A DNA stretch of 64,000 nt from Angiostrongylus vasorum. Its lineage: Eukaryota > Nematoda > Chromadorea > Rhabditida > Metastrongylidae. Positions 1 through 10,260 of the stretch are shown here, piece after piece. Location of the stretch: NCBI GenBank assembly GCA_018806985.1, contig JADANN010000430.1:1-64000 (forward strand), written 5' to 3'. Position numbers and translations under genes: made by a program. The notes below the pieces were generated by a model that was given only the letters and a program-made list of their open reading frames with translations, had not been told where the DNA came from and did not search any database. Each line of letters begins with the position of its first letter. The first letter of the stretch is position 1.

Positions 1-223
1 CGGACTACAAACCCCGTGTACCCTTATTTCCCAAAAAGTTTTTTGTCAACCTTTATCCTGTTTCACCCAGTTAAATTTTTTCTCTTTAAAGTCTACGAAG
101 CCTTAACCAGTTCATTTTCTAGGTGTAAACGGTTTTCGCATGTTGGAAACCTGTCACTTCATTGTTTGATCCTGACCAGCACTTATTCATGATGCTTTTT
201 TAATGCTTCATTTTCTTCTTTAG

Positions 224-307
224 TCGACATTTCAGGACTCAGCAGTTGGTCGTCGGGAACATTTTGGATGCGATAGTATTGTCGACGCCAAAGATATCTT
301 GGATCAG
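224..307 (+). CDS. Candidate internal exon, protein not recognised
   Basis: An 84-base open stretch preceded by a pyrimidine-rich TTCTTTAG acceptor and followed by a GTATGG donor. In phase 0 it encodes 28 residues including RREHFGCDSIVDAKDILDQ. A second frame is also open, so coding status is not proven. It ends in phase 0, and the candidate exon at 5273 also reads from phase 0, so the two could join in one plus-strand gene across an intron holding a Penelope-like and an RTE fragment. No family is recognised. A chance exon-like stretch remains possible. Confidence 0.3.
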
Positions 308-467
308 GTATGGGACTATACTGCTTGCGTACCGTGGAGTTTTGTTTTTCACCAACTCTCCAAACAAAAGCAAAATCTGAGTTGACCTAACTTGAGGCTA
401 TGGAGTACACATATCGCACAAACGCTCAAGAGAAAACCGCAATTAATCAATGGAAACAGTGTAAGAA

Positions 468-893
468 GTGTTCTCCGGGTGGTGGTGGACCACCCGATTC
501 CCTTCGTCCTCAGTTCGTAACCGACTATATGACCGTCTATGCGAAAAACAAAGTTGCGTAATTTGCCCTTGTGGCAAGGACGGTGACTGCATGAGTTCAG
601 GTACGATATACCTGATCTCTTGTAGTACTTGCGGAGACGAATATGTTGGCAAAACGGGAAGTTTAAGTATCCGCATAAAAGAACACCTAGATGGCAAACG
701 AAAATCAAAACAAGGCACGCCACTTGGCACGCATAGGATACAAAAACATAGCGGAGACGATTTTGATATTAAAGTCGCTATCCTCGCACAGGATACCAAA
801 ACACCAACGCGCAAACTTCTAGAGGCTTTTTCGATAAGTACCAGGAGCCCTAGAATGAACAGCAGGGAGGGAATGCCTGGAAATCACACATGA
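468..893 (+). pseudogene. GIY-YIG endonuclease fragment of a Penelope-like element
   Basis: The 141-residue frame has a Cys-rich stretch (CEKQSCVICPCGKDGDC), then SGTIYLISCSTCGDEYVGKTG, the GIY-YIG core with YLI and YVG, followed by IRIKEHLDG and LLEAF. This order is typical of the GIY-YIG endonuclease at the C terminus of Penelope-like retroelements, where it nicks target DNA. No reverse transcriptase precedes it, so it is a truncated 3-prime part. The frame stops shortly after the last recognisable motif. Two further remnants of the same domain are at 11690 (plus) and about 52.1-52.5 kb (minus). The family call is fairly secure; the clade is not assigned. Confidence 0.75.
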
Positions 894-1099
894 TCTGGCC
901 CCGTACCTTCGCATCGACTTTTGATGTGGGGTGGTGCACTTATCGACCATATGCGACTCTGATCAACTGTTCTTCCTCAGTGGAAGGCACGTAATAAATG
1001 GCGGATTTTTTTCGAGAAGGACCGTGTGATTGTGACTTAGATTTTCATCTTTTTGTAGGTTATCGGAGCGTTTGACTTAGTAAATTGCCTTTCAATATA

Positions 1100-1245
1100 C
1101 CCTTCCAGGCTCTGAAGAAGGCGAAATCCGCCAAAACCTCAGCTTTAACGGAACAAAGAATAAAGTAGCACCTCGTGTTTGCTCAACAAGAATATCGAGA
1201 ACTATTTGATCAGTGCCGAGGTTGACAGAAAGTCGGTCGTGGGAA
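1100..1245 (+). repeat. Penelope-like element terminal region
   Basis: Downstream of the GIY-YIG frame lies a motif of the form GGCTCTGAAGAAGGCGAAAT (1108 onward) ending in CAGCT at 1144. About 70 bases later comes GCCGAGGTTGACAGAAAGTCGGTC. The same pair of motifs, 80-160 bases apart, recurs at 8.8-9.2 kb, 22.95 kb and 28.1 kb, marking ends of related elements. Confidence 0.55.
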
Positions 1246-1739
1246 TGGCCTTGATTTTTATTCTTTCCAGCGAAAAAAAGTCACGTCAGCGGCTTCTGTC
1301 ATGCTAACTGAGCATCACCTGCATCACTCCATTGATCGTTGAGTGACACGAGCGGGCACCAGTAAATCTTCCACTATTCTTTATCGCGTGCAAGATTAGC
1401 CCAGCGGGTTCTGGTCGCTTTAGAAACTCGTTGAGCACCATATCTTTCTTCTAGGCTCTACCTGGAAACTCTAACCATTGGATCGGTGGTCTTCCTGCAG
1501 TACGTTTAACATCGCGAGGAATAAGGTCACTTGCAGCTTTTGTCCATCGGTTGTCGTTCGTATGCATTACGTGTCCGGCCCACCTTATCTTTGGCTGTTC
1601 GGACATCTTTCAGAACGGCAACTTTGATTTTTGACCGTTGATGCTGGTTGGAGCTTCGGATCCCTTCCCTTAGTTGTATGATACAAGGTACTCCTAGCAT
1701 CGTCATGCGATTGCGCAGTCAATAACGCAGAGTGATTTT

Positions 1740-2766
1740 TCATCCTGCTTGCGCAGCAACCAAGTTTTTGATGCATACGCCAAAGGCAGGGAAAACAATT
1801 GAGTCGAAAATGTGTGCTCGGATTCGGGTGTTCTTTGTTCTCTTCACTACATCCTCGATGCTCTTGAAAGCTCCCCAAGCCGCTCGTTTCCTCCTACTCA
1901 ACTCTGGAACTAACTCGTTCATCATGTTGATTTCCCGACCTAGATGGACGTAACAGCACCGTTCGAAGACAATCGTTCCATTGAGCGTGAATGGGACGTA
2001 AGAAACCAATTCGTTCCTCATGAATATCGTTTTCATGAGATTTAGTCGAAGGCCAATCTTTCCCCAGGCTTCATCAAAGTCGGCAAGCATTCGTTCCGCT
2101 TGGCTAATGTTTGGTGTTATAAGGGCGATGTCACGGGCAAAGCGAAGACGGTGTAGTTGCCGACCATCGATTTTCACTCCCACATTATCCCATTCTAATG
2201 TTGGCATGGTTTTCTCGAAGGTGGCGGTAAATAATTTCGGCTAGATGGTATCGCCTTGTCTAACCCTCATTTGAAGGGTGTTAATACCGTTGTAAAAAGG
2301 TGATATCTTGGTTGCAAAATCTTTGAAAGCTCAAGAAAAATCTTTGTATACTGTGTAGGGACTCCTTGACTGTCAAATGCTTCCATGACTGATTCTATCT
2401 CAATTGAGTTAAATTCCTTCTTTAATTCAGTGAAAGTGAGATAGGACGTCTTTTGTACTCTTGCGATACTGCAGTGAGTTCTGTCGTCGTGGTCCATCGT
2501 ACTAAATCCTCTTCGAAACCCTGCTTGCTCACACTGCTATCCTTCGTCCAGTGTTCTGTCAATCCTGCTTAGGATGACTCGAGTGAAAAGTTTGTGGACA
2601 ACAAACAGCAAGCAGATTGGGCGATAGTTGCCGATATTGCGTAGGTCACCCTTCTTGAACAATAACACGGTCTTGTTGGTCTTCCAGTTAGTAGAGACGT
2701 TGCACTCAGACAGGTAACGCGTGAACAATCAAGCCAGTGTGTGAGGGCTGGCGGAAGGTTCTTCAA
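1740..2766 (-). pseudogene. RTE reverse transcriptase, frame-broken
   Basis: Three minus-strand segments in different frames carry reverse transcriptase landmarks. They are NWKTNKTVLLFKKGD and NYRPICLL (about 2.7-2.6 kb), LKKEFNSIEIESVMEAF (about 2.4 kb), and a 155-residue stretch from 2207 with the active-site loop read as LRFARDIALI. RTE enzymes normally have an F/YADD-like loop; here the first Asp position is Arg. This loss and the frame breaks make the copy inactive. The downstream part, out of frame, still shows an AGHVMR-like RTE C-terminal block around 1.57 kb. Confidence 0.8.
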
Positions 2767-3413
2767 GTGTTCAGAACTTATCCCGTCTGAACCTGGTGTT
2801 GTTCGATTTTTTCACCGACATAGTAACACGTTAGGTTTCGGGAAGGACAACCGGTTGTGCGACAAATCCGTCTTACTTTGTTTTATATGTCGCCATGAGG
2901 ACGTGGCTATTGAAGAGATCTGAGTGGTAATCGTTAATAATTACCTCCATTGCTTTTCAAGGAGTTATAACTGTTAAGTCTGAATGTCGGAGTGCAATCA
3001 TCTTGGTTTTGTAACTAGTGAAGATTTGGTGAGATTTTCAAATGTTTTTCCCAGCCTCTGCCGCTATGACCGCGACTGCTGCTCTTCCCTCTTTAAGATA
3101 TTCTTTTATCGCCTTTCTGCATTGCTTTGCAAGTTCGGACGTTAGTCCGCGGTTGCCTGCAACTCTTGCTATTCCACGCTGGCGTATCAGCTCGAGTATT
3201 TCTCGAGACAGACGTCTCTTGGTGAGTTTCGATCTTTGAGCTTTCATGGCGCTAACGTAAAGATTTCGAATGAGTCGATCGTATTCTTCGACGATCTCAT
3301 CGACAACGATATCTTTTCAATAGCGGACTATTGAAGTGAAAAGGTCCCAGTTTATGGTGGTTTTGGGACTTCCTTTTTTTGAATTTAGCGCGTTTTTCTC
3401 CTTTCCGCGAGAA

Positions 3414-3990
3414 CTAGAATCTTGCACGAAGGAGGCGATGGTCTGATCCCGTGTAGAATTTTGGGACAACAGCGACATCGGTTAGGGAAAACCTTCTATT
3501 TATTATAATGTGGTCTATTTCGTTATGGCAGTCTCCATTGGGAGACTCCGACGTCCAGCTTTGAGGGTGGGGCTTCTGGAATTGCAAGTTACCATGCATG
3601 GTCTTGGTCGCTATGATAAACTCAGAGAGCCGTTCACCCCGTTCGTTCCATTTTAATCCGTGGGTCCCAATGTGATGTTCTTCAGACGTTCTTCTTGGTA
3701 CAATCTTGGCGTTAAAATCTCCAGTGATGACTTTGAAGAATGTATGATCTTCTGTGTAGAATTTCTCCAAGCCCGTATAGAACTCTTCGACTACTTCTTC
3801 GTCATGGATTCATGACGGCGCTTAAACGATGAATGTTGTCTAAGCCGCTATTGATCCACATTTCTTCAATCATAAACCTCCATTTCGGGTTGTTAGTTGT
3901 TCGAATGAATCGATATTCATGGCGAAACTCGTGTTGACGAGAACGTCGATGCCACCGAATCTTCTATTAACGCATGTTCCGAGAAACAGT
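3414..3990 (-). pseudogene. RTE apurinic-type endonuclease, C-terminal part
   Basis: The segment 3770-3414 (minus) encodes [25 protein letters not shown] and, at its end, YTGSDHRLLRARF. These are the GDFN, DHI and SDH motifs of the AP-endonuclease domain that nicks target DNA in LINEs. The part nearer the start, up to about 3.99 kb, is recognisable only in other frames. The domain is therefore disrupted. Confidence 0.8.
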
Positions 3991-4189
3991 TCTTTTCCGG
4001 TGTTACAGACAGAGTTGAAGGAGAGGCGTCGTCTCGTCTTGGACATTCTGAGAGCGTCTTACCTTATCCTTCTCGCTCGCACGATCCAGTCTTCCATTGA
4101 GTACTCGGGTGCAAGTGTGCGTGCCTGGCGGGTAGAGATCGTCACTTCGGTTCTTTGCGGTTTACAAAGCACAGAATGGCCCTGAGATT

Positions 4190-4680
4190 TTAGCAGCCTC
4201 TCTAGACTCATCCCTACGCAACCCTGCTACATCGTGAGCTCTTTCGTGGTTAGAAGAGTGAGGCCCGTTTTTTTTCTGCTCATTTTGATACCCGCGTATA
4301 ACTTCCTGGGCTCTGAACGTGGGGGGTTGGTTATGCTTAAGAGTAGCTTGCCAGTCTTTCCCAATGTGGACATGGAGTTTGTTTGTTGGGGGCGACTCCT
4401 GACCGCCTCCCATGTACTTCCCTGTCAATTGACTGCAGGCTTTCGGCCGAATTGACTCGTAGAATACAATCCGCATAAACAAGAACGCAGCCACACACTC
4501 GTGCATGAATACGCCTCGTAAATACAGAAAGTCTGCGCCAAATCGACGCAGCGGAAACAGGTAGTCCGTCGCCTTGATCCATCTGCCTCTCACGGGAGCA
4601 ATAGTCGCTTTTGGTCCTCGATTAACCCTTTATCCATCCCTAGGGACCACATAGCCTCGCGATTAATCAGCTCCAGATCG
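4190..4680 (-). repeat. RTE leader or 5-prime region
   Basis: This stretch is repeated, diverged, at 28440-28920. Landmarks are CGTAGAATACAATCCGCATAA (plus strand), present in both copies, and a shared CGCTTTTGGTC near the distal end. It lies just upstream of the RTE endonuclease, so it is best read as the element's leader; the second copy has no coding part beside it. Confidence 0.6.
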
Positions 4681-4786
4681 CTTATACAAGGGAGATCCGT
4701 AGAGAACTAAGCACACTCACAGCTTGTTTTTCGGGCTCTTCCAGGTAAGACATTGGACATTTTTGATGGCCAAACTGTTTCTCACA

Positions 4787-5035
4787 CTCTTAACCTTTCT
4801 ACTTGCTGCCTATTCTTTTTAACGGCAGGGGCACGTTGTGAAATATAACTTCCATAATGCTGAGATATAGATGGAACTAGCTGAGAGACAGGCAGAAACG
4901 AAGGACCCGCATGGTGTGGTGGTGAACGCGTTACTCCTCGGAAAGGACAATAGCGCGTTCGTTCCCCCACCGTAGACACATGCGGTCCGGAGCCTTGCAA
5001 ATATCTCAGCATTATGGAAGTTATGTTTCTCACAC
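4787..5035 (+). repeat. SINE type B copy (tRNA-like)
   Basis: Core: GGACCCGCATGGTGTGGTGG, then GAACGCGTTACTCC, then GCGCGTTCGTTCC, then GCAAATATCTCAGCAT. TGGTGTGGTGG and CGTTCGTTCC sit where the A and B boxes of a tRNA-derived promoter would be. At least ten copies occur in the window. Confidence 0.65.
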
Positions 5036-5272
5036 GCCTCCCAAACAAATCGTTACATGCTTTGGCACAACATACGCTCAAGATGTAATTTAAACACGTG
5101 AAAGTATATTATGCGAATTTATATTTATATGAAACTAACAAATGGTGTCCAGATCAACGTGGACAGGGAGTTGAGCAATTCAACCAACAGAAGCCAACTT
5201 ATTCTTCCTATTTCTTAGGGGTACTACCAGGTCGCTTTCAGTGACCACTCAACCCTCCGTTTTCATCTCTAG

Positions 5273-5548
5273 TGCTTCTGTATAAGAAAGAACCGTGAGA
5301 TTGCAAGCTTCAGAAGTCAAAAAATTGGGAAAAACACTGTAAAAAGTGCTGTTTTCATGCAGCTAAGTGACACTTTCGATGAAGTTTCTGACACATTTGC
5401 GAAATTTTCCACTTCGAAAGCTTCGATCAGAAAGCAGGTAGATGTAATTGTCCAGAAAGTGGAAGAAATGAAGGCAAAACAAGCAGCAGGGGTGAGTTCT
5501 GAAACACATGATGATGAGAGTATCGTGTTAGTGGAGGCTGATAATTAG
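5273..5548 (+). CDS. Candidate terminal exon, hydrophilic protein not recognised
   Basis: An uninterrupted frame of 91 codons runs from a TTTCATCTCTAG acceptor to a TAG stop. It begins CFCIRKNREIASFRS, contains an amphipathic, probably helical region (FDEVSDTFAKFSTS to QVDVIVQKVEEMKAKQ), and ends in an acidic tail (DDESIVLVEADN). An AATAAA at 5741-5746 could be its polyadenylation signal. A good internal donor, GTGAGT, lies near 5491, so the exon might instead end there. The phase matches the candidate exon at 224-307. No family is recognised; an internal ATG at 5357 would give a 63-residue product if translated alone. Confidence 0.35.
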   Translation, partial: CFCIRKNREIASFRSQKIGKNTVKSAVFMQLSDTFDEVSDTFAKFSTSKASIRKQVDVIVQKVEEMKAKQAAGVSSETHDDESIVLVEADN

Positions 5549-7790
5549 GTTATCCATGTTAAAACCCTTGCTCTTGAGAGGATTTGCCTAAATTCGTGAA
5601 AAATTCTGAATATAATCGTTTCAAAAACGAAGCGAAATGTGAATTTACGCGTATATGTGTTCACTGAATGAGCGCTGATCATTGGGGGTTGGAACGCTTT
5701 TCACTTGAGCGAAGTGGGTTGCCTGTGCGAATCTATGCTGAATAAATGATAAGCCGATGTCATTGTGGACAGAAGTGTTCGCCACTGTTTTTTTTTATTC
5801 CTTATTATCCAGTAACGGCATGTCTTCTTGAGATTCATCCGAAAGGTCCTATTTTTTATTCTCAAAGGTAAAAGCCAGGCTCCATTCAGTAATTTAAAAG
5901 ACGTCTAGTTGGTCGCTACCTCAAAGATATGGGTAGACCTAGATAAGGTAACCAAAATGACCTGAATGACACATAATAGCTTGCAGCTGGACGATAGGAA
6001 AACAAAAAGTGCCTCGTCCTCTGCACCTGAATCTCGTGAGCTAATTTTTTTCCTTGTGATTGCACTGTGAAGTTGACGAGGCGCTAAATTTTTTTTCATT
6101 TTAGATTCTTGCGGGAGATCAGCAAGCTATACCATTTGAGGCGCCCCAGTTTTTTCTGTTCTGCGGTGAAAGCGTACACACTTTTTTCTGCAATCTGACG
6201 ATGATTGTTGTGAGGAACGCTTTTTACAGCTGTTTTATTAAAATCACGGTTCTTAAGGGGTTTGATTCAGGGGCTTAGAACTCTAATGAAGTAACTTAAA
6301 CAACAAATCGGTCTTAACTCAAAAAGGCATTGCATTTTTGCTAGAATGACAAAATAAACAAATATTAGGTCTAGTTATCGTCAAACCATCCTTTATGGAA
6401 AGCTTTAAGAAAGTCGCAATCTATGCTGCGTCAGGATTACATCGGCAACCAAGCAAGAGTTTGATAGCGAAAGTGACTTTTTGAGCCGGGGGTTACGTTG
6501 ACATCCATTGTGGAGTGTGATAGTCACTCAAGCTCTGTACTTGGTAATTTGATTACTTGAGCGGCTCGTATTCGCGAATAAGCGGACTCGTGGAATCGCC
6601 GTACATGGTAGTGGTCTTCTTCGAACATCGTCACCATGTTAGTCTTCCATATATGACGGTAAGATTAAAAAAAAGGCTTGTCAATGCCGAATAAGGGTGC
6701 AGTGCTGGCAGTTCTACTACGTGGACTTCCGCTGTTCTCCTCGAAATGGATTCAGAAATCGGCCACAACCAATGTTGTCTTCCAAAATGTGTGTAGCACA
6801 AACGTAGTTCACCCTTAGATACAGCAACAAATGAAGGCGAATCAAACGTTGGATAGAGTCGGTACTGCAATGTGAGACTCTTTCCCTTCTTCGCAATGAG
6901 AATTTCATGTATGGATATCATCTTTTTATGGAAATGCTTTGGCACTAATTCAATAGGAGACACGACCAATTAAGGCAGAAATTCTGCAATAACGAATGAG
7001 GTTTAACATTGATAAGAAATGAGTGACAACTCTTATGTATCGAAATATTGCGTGGTCGGTTCGTCTCCTACTATACATAGCGGGGTAAATTATGAACCTT
7101 ATGAAATAGATGAAGGCTATGAGGTAGGTGAGTAAAGCTGGACTGAATTTGGAGCCTTCCTGCTCTCATGACTGCCAGTCCTCAATCCTTCAAAGTAGAT
7201 TATGTTAGAGAACATGCTGACAACAGACAATCTGCAGAATGGGCGACAGTTGACAAAGTTAGAACAAGGGTCGTACTGTCCCTCTTTTCATTGGGAACCA
7301 TGTTTAATGTAAATACAGGTAATTGCGAACCGCAGTATCAATGCTTGTTCTGGACTGGTGGTGGGTCGTAAAGGCGGTCGCCCTCTGCCCACTTTTCATG
7401 AAGAAAATAACAGGCTTGTTTTTGGGGGGAAAAGCTGCTTTCCATGCAAAATAATTGTTCTGTCGAAAAACGGTTCATCTTAATCTTATGAATGGCTAAG
7501 TTTCGACGGGCGTTGTGGATGCTCCTCTGTATCCTGCCTGCTTCGTCCATCACTGTAGCTTTTCTCCTGTAAAAGGTTCTTTTATGTTCGTCTTGATTTT
7601 CTTTCTTCTGTAGAGTTTTCCATGCCTACCAGCAAGTTTCTGTTTCCTTATTCGACTCGAATTATTCAGCGATAGTGCTATTCCTGGACGTTTGCTCATC
7701 GGCATACACCTTTTTGTATGTGCATCCACCACTGGTACACAACTTGAAAAGCTTCAGCCCACACTTATGCTTCTTTGGCGGCATGCATTA
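5549..7790. other. Intergenic, no gene recognised
   Basis: AT-rich, with many stops. A minus-strand frame at 6631-6969 (112 codons, with HVVELPALHPYSA) shows no domain I recognise. Nothing else can be supported. Confidence 0.4.
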
Positions 7791-7797
7791 AATCCCT

Positions 7798-7982
7798 GTC
7801 TCTTTCTCACTCCCTCTATCCCCCCCTATCCGTCTCCCCCACCTCCCCCCTCTCCGCCTTCCTGCTTCTCTGCCTCTCGTGCCTCTCCCACTCTCTATCT
7901 CTGTCTGACTGCCTCTCCGCCTCTCCGACCCTCTGCTGCCCTCTCTTTTTTTCCCTCTCTCTCTCTCTTCCTTTCCATTTCT
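7798..7982. repeat. Pyrimidine-rich low-complexity tract
   Basis: About 185 bases of almost pure C and T on the plus strand, rich in CTCT and CCTCC. It generates spurious Ser/Pro/Leu frames on the plus strand and Arg/Glu/Gly frames on the minus strand. Confidence 0.9.
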
Positions 7983-8019
7983 CCCTGAACATTCAACAAG
8001 TTCGACCAAAGGCATAATC

Positions 8020-8770
8020 TGACAATCTTATGCAACTTGACCTGTCTATCATGGTTTTCCTTTTCGACAAAATTCTGGAAAACTAGCAGCTGGAGAAATC
8101 TTTCTGTTTGCATGTAGGTACAGATGCAGAGATCGATGAACATCTTGGTCACTTCACTGCTTGTGGATTCCCATGACCCTTTTAACTCCTCCCACTGGCT
8201 GCTACTTTCTCCTACAACCAGATCGTAAGTGCAAGTTCTAAACAACGCGGAAGTGATACAGTACGTTGTTCTCCTACGCACCGCAGAGTCCGTCATCAAT
8301 GTCGCCATGCTCACTTTCTCCCTTACCACATAAGTGTTCAATGAAGAAGATGATGCAGTTTTTGAGCCTCGGGGTATTCTCTAGCTCTACATTTCCGAAA
8401 TCACTCTGTATAAGACGGCGATCAACGTTGAATTCATCTCCGACTAATATAATGACAGAACGAGGAAACAAAATTGTTCACGCAAGCCTGTGCTGCATTT
8501 GCGCTGCAGTCGCGTCTTCTGGAATGTTCCTCGATAAGTTGTGCAACAGAACCCCGGTAACTGTGATCTTTTTACCCGACTATACATTGATAGTGCAATC
8601 ATTTAAGTGGCAAGCTTTCAACTGGCTAACCTTTCTTTCGTTTGGAATTGCCATTATGAGTTACGGCAATCACATTGCATGTGTAAATATAAAAACTGGT
8701 TCTGTTTCTACCTCCCTTTCAATGTTCTCTCCTCCGTTCCATGTGGGAAGGCGTTAGCTGAGCTATCTAC
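8020..8770. other. Overlapping unrecognised frames
   Basis: Longish frames on both strands (plus 8266-8757, minus 8471-8274 and 8341-7895) overlap in different registers. None shows a known domain, and the frame changes suggest a decayed element or chance. It abuts the Penelope-like inverted repeat. Confidence 0.3.
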
Positions 8771-8780
8771 AATACTACAA

Positions 8781-9664
8781 GGAGATCGCAGGATCGACTT
8801 TCTATTAACCTCGGCAATGGAACATGAATGCGTCGTTTTTCTTGTTCAGTAATCGCGAGGTTGTTAAACAGCACACATTTACTTCCATAGAAAAAACACA
8901 ATACAATGCAACAGTAGCTGACGTTTCGGCAGTGTCGCCTTCTTCAGAGCCAACTATTCTCGTCCAAAGGCGATTTTCCAAATACAAAGCACAAAAATGT
9001 TCCTTCGTCGCACACTTCTTCATTGTGGCAAACATCTCGTTCTGCTTGCTTCGTAGTGCAGCTCGAAGTAGTTTCATTTCGAGGCCTCGTACTTGTTGGC
9101 TGTCCTCTGGTTGACCGCATATCTCGTGAAGTAGCTTTCTTTTTATGAACTTCACAAAGCAAAAACGACGCATTCATATTCCATTGCCGAGGTTAATAGA
9201 AAGTCGATCCTGCGAACTGTTACAAGATGTACCAGCAAAATACTTTCGATTTGTGAAGGAAGCATTGTCACTAAGACAAAAGATTGTCTTAGCTAAACAG
9301 CAAATCAACTTTCTCCGCCGCTGTTCACAACATCGAGTCGTGCCGAAGTTCATAAAAAGAAAACGACTTCACGAGATATGCGGTCAACCAGAGGACAGCC
9401 AACAAGTACGAGGCCTCGAAATGAAACTACTTCGAGCTGCACTACGAAGCAAGCAGAACGAGATGTTTGCCACAATGAAGAAGTGTGCGACGAAGGAACA
9501 TTTTTGTGCTTTGTATTTGGAGGATCGCCTTTGGACGAGAATAGTTGGCTCTGAAGAAGGCGACACTGCCGAAATGTCAGCTACTGTTGCATTGTATTGT
9601 GTTTTTCTATGGAAGTAAATGTGTGCTGTTTAACAACCTCGCGATTGCTGAACAAGAAAACGAC
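8781..9664. mobile_element. Penelope-like fragments in a long inverted repeat
   Basis: Left arm about 8838-9150 and right arm about 9349-9664 are near-identical in opposite orientation. The stretch 8862-8890 reversed matches 9608-9640 with about one difference. A smaller outer segment, 8781-8844, is repeated inverted at 9162-9220. Each arm can encode the same peptide, starting FIKRK, then HEICGQPEDSQQVRG, ALRSKQNEMFATMKKC and SEEGDTAE. Both arms contain the GGCTCTGAAGAAGGCGACAC motif of the element end seen at 1108. The arrangement suggests two 5-prime parts of a Penelope-like element joined head to head. Confidence 0.6.
9145..9618 (+). pseudogene. Penelope-like ORF fragment (right arm)
   Basis: A 157-codon frame includes ALSLRQKIVLAKQQINFL, FIKRKRLHEICG and LEDRLWTRIVGSEEGD. 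It is basic and helical, and the equivalent left-arm frame (minus, 9173-8805) differs at only a few residues. I assign it to the Penelope-like elements because the characteristic terminal motif follows in frame; the domain itself is not recognised. It stops at 9618. Confidence 0.45.
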
Positions 9665-10027
9665 TACAAAGAGAGTCGACTCGACCAGCATTTCACAACA
9701 TTCATAAAAAGACGAAATGCTCAAGCAGAACCTGCAACAACACACGAAATGTCGGAAGATTTCGAAGACCTTTGTGGACCATGAACACAAGAAAAAGGAG
9801 TCGAATGCAAGATGTTACGGCGTCTCGACTGTATATGCGACGATGGATCATATTAAATGTAGAACGAAGTAAAGTATGTAGATGTGGCACCTGCCAGTGC
9901 ATTAGAAGTGTAGGCTATATTGTTTTGTGGTATAAGATCTTCTTCTTGGACTGCCGCTAGCGCACTTATTAGTGTGTGCCGCAGTGCAAGCTTCAAACCT
10001 AGATAACCGCTTTTTTATCTCAACAAT

Positions 10028-10260
10028 GCAACATCGTTATCTCAAGTCATCTCATGTAGTTTGCATAATGATGATGCGTTCGAAGGCAGTGGTTGCGTAA
10101 CACCCGAAAATGGTTCCTACTGTTTGTGTTCAGACAACTGTATTCTACTACGTGAGATGACTTGAGATAACGATGTTTAAAAGCAGTGTATGCGTAACAT
10201 CCGAAAATAGTTGCTACCGTTTTTGTGAAGACAACTGTGTTCTACTACATAAGATAGCAT
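10028..10260. repeat. Interleaved inverted and direct repeat
   Basis: CATCGTTATCTCAAGTCATC (about 10031) recurs inverted as GATGACTTGAGATAACGATG (about 10156). A 68-base stretch starting AGCAGTGGTTGCGTAACA (about 10088) recurs directly at about 10181. Together they form a small nested structure with no coding content. Confidence 0.7.

Larger units (their letters stand above)
1310..4190 (-). mobile_element. Decayed RTE-type non-LTR retrotransposon
   Basis: On the minus strand the order is endonuclease (about 3.99-3.4 kb), a basic linker (3247-3038, with KLTKRRLSREILELIRQRG), reverse transcriptase (about 2.76-1.74 kb) and a C-terminal part (about 1.74-1.31 kb). This is the single-polyprotein order of RTE LINEs, which copy themselves by target-primed reverse transcription. 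The reading frame changes many times, so the copy is dead. A leader region at 4190-4680 matches a solo copy at 28.44-28.92 kb. The element sits between the candidate exons at 224 and 5273, in the opposite orientation. Confidence 0.85.

Noticed and set aside
349..814. Two minus-strand frames of over 120 codons
   Set aside because: Antisense shadows of the GIY-YIG frame on the plus strand.
7692..8017. Proline/serine-rich proteins of 60-98 residues on both strands
   Set aside because: They come from the CT-rich low-complexity tract and have no codon structure.
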